A stretch of DNA of 10,990 nt from Legionellales bacterium UBA2469 (GTDB lineage: Bacteria; Pseudomonadota; Gammaproteobacteria; Legionellales; Legionellaceae): NCBI GenBank assembly GCA_002342175.1, contig DDPL01000018.1, forward strand, positions 440-11,429, in the 5' to 3' direction. The position numbers and the translations under genes were made by a program. The notes beneath the pieces are model-generated. The model searched no databases. It saw only the letters and a list, made by a program, of their open reading frames with translations, and had not been told where the DNA came from. Below, piece after piece: positions 6,866 to 10,990 of the stretch; within the stretch, counting starts at the first letter, position 1; each line of letters begins with the position of its first letter.

Positions 6866-6898
6866 CGCAATTATCATAACTGTATCTCAATAGAATTG

Positions 6899-7795
6899 AT
6901 GGAAAATCGTACTTATGTACAAGGAATTCTTTTTCTTGCGCTTGCCCAAATCCTTGTGGGCTTCAATATTGTGGTCTCGAAATACCTCTTAGCATATATT
7001 CCGCCTTTTGTTTTAATTGAAATTCGATTTGTATTGGCGACACTGATATTACTTCTATTGCATGGGTTAAGTCCCGCTAATCATAAAAAAATAAAGGCGC
7101 AATTTAGTGAACTGACCCAACGAGACTGGTTTTATATCTTGGCTCAAGCCTTATGTGCTGGTGTGTTTTTCAATGGGCTCATGCTCACAGGGCTTCGTTA
7201 TACCAATGCAAACGTTGGGGGCATTATCACAACGGCATTGCCTGCCATCACCTTGTTATTTTCATGGCTCATTTTAAACGAATCGATATCCACACAAAAA
7301 ATATTATGCATCATTTTTGCAACATTAGGACTATTGAGCATTGCGTTGGATAAAATGCATGGCATTGCTTCTGTCCACACATTTTTAGGTGATGGATTGA
7401 TTTTATTATCCATGCTCCCGGAGGCAACTTATTATATTTTATGTAAAAAATACCAAAACCGATTGCCGTTATTTTTAACTTCAGCTGTCTTAAATGGTAT
7501 TAATGCTGTTATCCTTCTTCCAACATTGTTGATGGTAGACTGGCATCCATCCCACTTAACGCCATTGCTTTGGATAGCCAATTTTTTAACCGGTTTAAAT
7601 AGTGGATTATTTTATGTGTTGTGGTTAACGGGCACTCAGCGTGTTGATGGCATGATGACATCTTTATCGACCGCACTGGTATCTATCTCAACCACCCTAC
7701 TCGCATGGATAATCTTAGGAGAACGTTTATCTCCTGTGGAACTGACAGGAATGGGAATGGTACTGTTTTCCATTTTTCTCTATGCAAGAAGGTGA
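6899..7795 (+). CDS. EamA/DMT-superfamily permease
   Basis: A 298-residue membrane protein with ten predicted helices arranged as two EamA repeats (about 8-146 and 160-296), the standard layout and length for drug/metabolite transporters of the RhaT/EamA type. Typical features are the ALAQILVGFNIVVSKYL start of repeat 1, the YTNANVGGIITTALPAITLLFSWLILNE end of repeat 1, and the matching LAWIILGERLSPVELTGMGMVL end of repeat 2. Such proteins move amino acids, metabolites or drugs; the substrate cannot be deduced. The ATG at 6899 is chosen over an adjoining TTG at 6896. The ribosome binding site is poor. It is divergent from era and is followed 41 nt later by mutY, so the two are probably co-transcribed without an evident functional link. 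Confidence 0.88.
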   Translation: MENRTYVQGILFLALAQILVGFNIVVSKYLLAYIPPFVLIEIRFVLATLILLLLHGLSPANHKKIKAQFSELTQRDWFYILAQALCAGVFFNGLMLTGLRYTNANVGGIITTALPAITLLFSWLILNESISTQKILCIIFATLGLLSIALDKMHGIASVHTFLGDGLILLSMLPEATYYILCKKYQNRLPLFLTSAVLNGINAVILLPTLLMVDWHPSHLTPLLWIANFLTGLNSGLFYVLWLTGTQRVDGMMTSLSTALVSISTTLLAWIILGERLSPVELTGMGMVLFSIFLYARR

Positions 7796-7836
7796 ACCAT
7801 CTTGGCATATCATTCATTCTTCTCTACAATGCGCTG

Positions 7837-8811
7837 ATGAACGAGAAGACACTATTTTTTCAAAATACTTTACTTAAATGGTACCGTATACATGGTCGCC
7901 ATGATTTACCTTGGCAAAATCAATCACCTTATCATGTATGGCTTTCGGAAATCATGTTGCAACAAACCCAAGTTTCTACTGTTCTTTCCTATTATGAACG
8001 ATTTATAAACGCTTTCCCAACCCTAGCTGATTTAGCCAATGCCAGTGAAGAACAGGTCTTTACATTATGGGCAGGCTTAGGATATTACTCACGTGCTAAA
8101 AACCTTCATCGAACTGCAAAAATCATTCATCAACAATACAATGATCAGTTTCCTAATACCCCTGAAGCATTATTGAAGTTACCCGGCATTGGTCCTTCAA
8201 CCTGTGCCGCCATTTTAAGCCAAGCATTTCATCAGCCCTATGCCATTTGTGACGGCAATGTAAAACGGGTATTGGGTCGCTACTGGGGTATAACCGATAT
8301 AAAAATGTATCAAGATGTTGCCAATAACTGTATGCCTAATTATGATTGCCAACCTTATACCCAAGCCATTATGGATATGGGCGCAACCTGTTGTAAGAAT
8401 AAAGTGCCACTTTGCAGCCAGTGTCCTCTATCATCGCATTGTTATGCCTTTCAAAGCCAAGAAGTTGCGCAATTCCCGATAAAATCAAAACGAATTGAAA
8501 GAAAAACCGTTCGTTATGATTTTTTAGGATACTATAATACAAAAGGTGAATGGTTTTGGATGAAACGAACTGGAAAAGGCATATGGCCAAACTTATGGTG
8601 CTTTCCGCAAATAGACTCGAAAGAGACAGGAAAAATCATTCATTATCATGATTTAACCCACCAAAAGATGGAGATTCATCTTCACTTTATGGAAAAAAAC
8701 GATGTTCAGATTGAAGGAAAATGGCTTGATATATCACAGTCTGAACATTTAGCCATTCCCAAAGCTTTTAAAGTTTTGCTTAAAGCGATTTCCCTTCACG
8801 CAAAATCTTAA
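7837..8811 (+). CDS. mutY: Adenine DNA glycosylase MutY
   Basis: A 324-residue base-excision repair enzyme that removes adenine mispaired with 8-oxoguanine or guanine, preventing G:C to T:A transversions. Visible features are the family start WYRIHGRHDLPWQ (15-27), catalytic Glu38 in SEIMLQQTQV, the helix-hairpin-helix LPGIGPSTCAA (115-125), catalytic Asp139 in CDGNVKRVLGR, and a complete 4Fe-4S ligand set C186-x6-C193-x2-C196-x5-C202. The C-terminal NUDIX-like domain that recognises 8-oxoG is present (GKGIWPNLWCFP at 247-257, HDLTH at 271-275). It is slightly short compared with about 350 residues in E. coli. The ATG at 7837 is chosen by family alignment, although the frame is open upstream into the permease gene and no strong ribosome binding site is visible. 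Its 3' end overlaps a convergent lipoprotein gene by 32 nt. Confidence 0.96.
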   Translation: MNEKTLFFQNTLLKWYRIHGRHDLPWQNQSPYHVWLSEIMLQQTQVSTVLSYYERFINAFPTLADLANASEEQVFTLWAGLGYYSRAKNLHRTAKIIHQQYNDQFPNTPEALLKLPGIGPSTCAAILSQAFHQPYAICDGNVKRVLGRYWGITDIKMYQDVANNCMPNYDCQPYTQAIMDMGATCCKNKVPLCSQCPLSSHCYAFQSQEVAQFPIKSKRIERKTVRYDFLGYYNTKGEWFWMKRTGKGIWPNLWCFPQIDSKETGKIIHYHDLTHQKMEIHLHFMEKNDVQIEGKWLDISQSEHLAIPKAFKVLLKAISLHAKS

Positions 8812-9091
8812 TGGCACGAACAGCATCGGGTTGGCCACCATTGGCCGCTCTTTCAATCCAATAAAAGGCTTTTTTTCGATTTTCAATAACACCTTGTCCG
8901 TAATAATACATATAACCAATTGCATATTGTGCATCAGGTTGACCTGCTTTAGCCTCAGGTAATAATCGTATAAATGATTGACGATAATTCTGTACTTGAA
9001 AATTTTCAATGCCGGTTTTTAAATTATAACCATGCATCATACAACCGGACAGAGCCATTAGACCCAAAGATAAAACCCCTATTTTTAACAT
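8780..9091 (-). CDS. Small Sel1-repeat lipoprotein
   Basis: A 103-residue protein with a lipoprotein signal peptide: a hydrophobic stretch followed by the lipobox LSGC (14-17). Cys17 would be lipidated, and Met at +2 favours the outer membrane over inner-membrane retention. The mature part has a full Sel1-like repeat at about 51-86 (QPDAQYAIGYMYYYGQGV...KKAFYWIERAA), flanked by a partial repeat before it and the start of another after it (NGGQPDAVRAI). Sel1 repeats are protein-binding helical pairs, so an adaptor or assembly role is possible; nothing more specific can be said. It starts 12 nt after gspC with a strong ribosome binding site overlapping the gspC stop, so the two genes form an operon. 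Its 3' end is antisense to the last 32 nt of mutY. Confidence 0.85.
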   Translation of the reverse strand: MLKIGVLSLGLMALSGCMMHGYNLKTGIENFQVQNYRQSFIRLLPEAKAGQPDAQYAIGYMYYYGQGVIENRKKAFYWIERAANGGQPDAVRAIKILREGKSL

Positions 9092-9099
9092 CTTGTTAT

Positions 9100-9104
9100 T
9101 CCTC
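9100..9104 (-). promoter_or_regulatory. Ribosome binding site of the Sel1 lipoprotein gene
   Basis: GAGGA on the minus strand, eight bases before the ATG at 9091. Its first base pair belongs to the gspC stop codon (9104-9106), which indicates coupled translation of gspC and the lipoprotein gene. Confidence 0.65.
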
Positions 9105-9685
9105 TACTCTTTTAAATTTAAGCCATTTTGATGCGTTAAGATAGGTTCATTCGATAAGAAATGAGCAGGATATCTTTGCATCTTCAATTGAAAATGTGCG
9201 CCATTTTGCTCAATTTCAACCATTTCAGGATTAATTTTAAGCACACGTCCACCACCTGGAAGTTCATCTCCTTCATGAAAACCTCGAATTTGACCATGCG
9301 CATCTTTTAATAGGGCCTCACGTTTCGCTGGATTATCATCATACAACAATCCCTGAATTTTCCAAGAAGATTGTGTTCCCATAACGATAGGCTCACCAAA
9401 AAGGCGTTGAGAACCCACATGCAATGGGGCTTGCACTGGTCGATGTTGTACTTGCATGGATGCGGTTTGATAATCTTGACCCATGCTCAAACACCCTATC
9501 AGCCAAAATACCGTGGTGAAAAGCATCCATAACCCTAAACCTAAAAAGCACCATAAGATTTCCGCTTGCGCATAACCGACATGCCAAAGCTGGCGACACT
9601 CACGCTCTAACCATGGTAATCTTGGATGTAATGCCAATATTTTTTCTTTATTAACGCTGGCAATCATTGATCTTATTGATTTCAT
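9104..9685 (-). CDS. gspC: Type II secretion system protein C (GspC), short form without PDZ domain
   Basis: A 193-residue inner-membrane component of the type II secretion system. GspC links the inner-membrane platform to the outer-membrane secretin GspD through its homology region. Visible are a cytoplasmic N-terminus (1-40), one membrane helix (about 41-66), a periplasmic linker, and the HR domain (about 94-172) with LFGEPI, WKIQGLLYDDNPAKREALLKD and GGRVLKINPEMVEIEQNG. The protein ends soon after HR, so the C-terminal PDZ or coiled-coil of many GspC proteins (about 270-300 residues) is absent. The frame is open to 9781, but that start would run through the divergent CAP gene. ATG 9685 is preferred and ATG 9667 is an alternative; neither has a good ribosome binding site. 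A weak TTGACT-like -35 lies at 9719-9724. No other T2SS genes are nearby, as with the separately located lspC of Legionella. Confidence 0.82.
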   Translation of the reverse strand: MKSIRSMIASVNKEKILALHPRLPWLERECRQLWHVGYAQAEILWCFLGLGLWMLFTTVFWLIGCLSMGQDYQTASMQVQHRPVQAPLHVGSQRLFGEPIVMGTQSSWKIQGLLYDDNPAKREALLKDAHGQIRGFHEGDELPGGGRVLKINPEMVEIEQNGAHFQLKMQRYPAHFLSNEPILTHQNGLNLKE

Positions 9686-9694
9686 ATGTATAAT
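9667..9694 (+). promoter_or_regulatory. Candidate promoter for the CAP-domain gene
   Basis: A perfect TATAAT (9689-9694) lies 16 bases downstream of TTGATC (9667-9672). Transcription would start near 9701, giving a leader of about 28 bases before the ATG at 9729. The -35 box lies within the 5' end of the divergent gspC, so the two transcription units overlap or share control DNA. Confidence 0.4.
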
Positions 9695-9728
9695 ATTTAG
9701 CCTTAAATGTTTTTTTACAGTCAATATT

Positions 9729-10244
9729 ATGCAAATTAAAACTTTTTTTGGTTGTTTATCGCTTTTTATCTCATCTATCACTTTTGCACAAAATACCGAT
9801 GATGTTCAACACATCCTTGATGGTATTAATCATTTTCGCATGCAACACTTTTTAATGCCATTAAAATTAAATCCAATAATGAATGCAATTGCACAAACTC
9901 ACAGCATTGATATGGCAAGTCACCGAATCCCTACAGGACATATTGGCTATGAACAACGTTTTTCAAAAATTCACAAACAAATTCCTCATACTTATCAAAC
10001 AGCTGAAAATGTCGCGTCAGGTTACAAAGACATTGATACCGTTATCAATGGCTGGATTCATAGTCCTGGACATCGCGCCAATATTTTGGGCCCCTACAAC
10101 ATAACGGGTATCGCCATTGCTTATGATACGAATCATCATCCTTACTACACACAGATTTTTGCAAAACATGATGCATCGATTCGACCTATTTCAGCTCAGC
10201 ACCATCGTCGATTCATTCGTGGCACCCATTGGTCTGTTGGTTAA
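9729..10244 (+). CDS. Secreted CAP/SCP-domain protein
   Basis: A 171-residue exported protein of the CAP superfamily (SCP, PR-1, YkwD-like). Residues 1-20 form a signal peptide with a likely signal peptidase I site after TFA, giving a mature protein starting QNTDD. The CAP domain covers about 26-146 and shows the family marks: LDGINHFR near the start (30-37), His71 in TGH, Glu93 in TAENVA, the hallmark WIHSPGHRANILG (109-121) with His115, and TGIAIAYD then YTQIFAK toward the end. His71, Glu93 and His115 would be part of the conserved cavity. The final 20 residues are basic and lie outside the domain. Bacterial CAP proteins are exported, but their activity is mostly undefined. It diverges from gspC, and the next gene starts directly at its stop codon. 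No clear ribosome binding site is seen. Confidence 0.9.
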   Translation: MQIKTFFGCLSLFISSITFAQNTDDVQHILDGINHFRMQHFLMPLKLNPIMNAIAQTHSIDMASHRIPTGHIGYEQRFSKIHKQIPHTYQTAENVASGYKDIDTVINGWIHSPGHRANILGPYNITGIAIAYDTNHHPYYTQIFAKHDASIRPISAQHHRRFIRGTHWSVG

Positions 10245-10990
10245 ATGATTCAAATGTTTGAAACTACTATTAAAAAATTAAACGAAATGGGATTTCCCAT
10301 CGAGATCATTCATGATGATGAGCAATTATTCACAATTGAACAATTACAAATTCCGAATGCATCGGGTCACACGCTCATGGATATCCTTTCTCTACCTGAT
10401 AATCCAGATGTTCAAGCCCTGCAATGCGATAAAAACTTTACTTTAATATTTTTACGCTCACTGAAATTTCACCAAATGCTCATTCCGCATAACTGGTTAG
10501 CGCTTGATGGTTTTTCAATGGTTTGTGAACCAGATAAAATGATAGCCCATGAGGAAGTTTCTAATGGCCTTTACCACTATTGTGTGACCTACAAAAATGA
10601 ACACCAACTCCCTTATCAAGCCATCGTTCGTAAAAATGGTCATCAAGCGTTGCTATTCAATTTAGACAGACCCTCGCGTCATCTCTCTATCGATGAAACC
10701 ATTTCCTCTCTCTCTAGCGAAGAGGCGGTGTATACTTATGCTCATGTCACTGACAACCAAGGTCATTACACCCTTCGCTATTACTTTAATCATAATTTAG
10801 ATCTGACAAAGACCACCGCAACAGATAATCGCTCGGGCCTCAAAATCCAAGTCAGTGAATTACTGCACATCCAACCATCCATCGAGGACTATCGTTTTGG
10901 ACTTGAAATTCTAAGACAACTGAAAAGGCATCATCGTGAGAAAATTGAAGCATTAGATTTGAAACTCAAGCCCATCTTTTTCTTTATCAG
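10245..10990 (+). CDS. Unrecognised protein, 3' end outside the window
   Basis: The frame is open from the ATG at 10245, which directly follows the TAA of the CAP gene (TAAATG), to the right edge: 248 complete codons without a stop. A second ATG at 10254 is an alternative start. There is no signal peptide and no clear membrane segment, so the product should be cytoplasmic. It is rich in His, Asp and Leu. Residues 65-140 have an alternating polar/hydrophobic pattern that suggests beta strands (NFTLIFLRSLKF, GLYHYCVTYKN, YQAIVRKNGHQALLFNL). Residues 165-185 look similar (YAHVTDNQGHYTLRYYF), and about 214-240 form a charged helix (DYRFGLEILRQLKRHHREKIEAL). I see no known catalytic motif and assign no function. 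Zero spacing to the CAP gene implies co-transcription. Base composition matches its neighbours. Confidence 0.75.
   Translation, partial: MIQMFETTIKKLNEMGFPIEIIHDDEQLFTIEQLQIPNASGHTLMDILSLPDNPDVQALQCDKNFTLIFLRSLKFHQMLIPHNWLALDGFSMVCEPDKMIAHEEVSNGLYHYCVTYKNEHQLPYQAIVRKNGHQALLFNLDRPSRHLSIDETISSLSSEEAVYTYAHVTDNQGHYTLRYYFNHNLDLTKTTATDNRSGLKIQVSELLHIQPSIEDYRFGLEILRQLKRHHREKIEALDLKLKPIFFFI

Noticed and set aside
6827..6876. Fur box upstream of the EamA permease
   Set aside because: GATAAT-like hexamers are present, but not in the contiguous three-hexamer arrangement expected, and the region is simply AT-rich.
7705..7836. Longer MutY beginning inside the permease gene
   Set aside because: The added 44 residues are a frame-shifted reading of the permease 3' end, and family alignment supports the ATG at 7837.
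9686..9781. Extended N-terminus for GspC starting at 9781
   Set aside because: It would overlap the signal-peptide codons of the CAP gene and add a segment unlike the start of GspC proteins.

Overview
The window is AT-rich chromosomal DNA from what looks like a gammaproteobacterium, most plausibly a host-associated member of the Legionellales or a close relative. This is inferred from gene content: an era-recO pair, a lone gspC (type II secretion) away from other secretion genes, an ACS-family MFS carrier, and large helical-repeat protein remnants. No rRNA, tRNA, CRISPR array or insertion sequence was seen.

Left edge (1-1023, + strand): the 3' part of a repeat protein that enters from outside the window. 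It holds two 33-codon tandem repeats, followed by a roughly 135-codon C-terminal module that has been duplicated in tandem. The second copy is broken by a frame change at the junction, a TGG-to-TGA stop and a one-base loss in a G run, so the locus looks like a decaying multi-repeat gene.

Minus-strand block (1046-6761), read right to left: era and recO overlap by 8 nt, and an ACS-type MFS transporter follows 14 nt after recO, so the three look like one operon. A weak terminator comes next, then a small two-helix membrane protein of unknown function with its own promoter. A GC-rich hairpin terminator follows, then a very AT-rich, many-spanning MscS-family channel with its own promoter.

Plus-strand pair (6899-8811): an EamA/DMT permease and mutY (adenine glycosylase), 41 nt apart and diverging from era. 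The intergenic region between era and the permease carries palindromes and candidate promoters.

Right part: gspC and a small Sel1-repeat lipoprotein form a minus-strand pair whose 3' end overlaps the 3' end of mutY by 32 nt. Diverging from gspC is a secreted CAP/SCP-domain protein. An unrecognised gene starts immediately after it (TAAATG) and runs off the right edge. Proximity suggests, but does not show, that the CAP protein could be a type II secretion substrate. There is no gene-free stretch longer than 300 bases.
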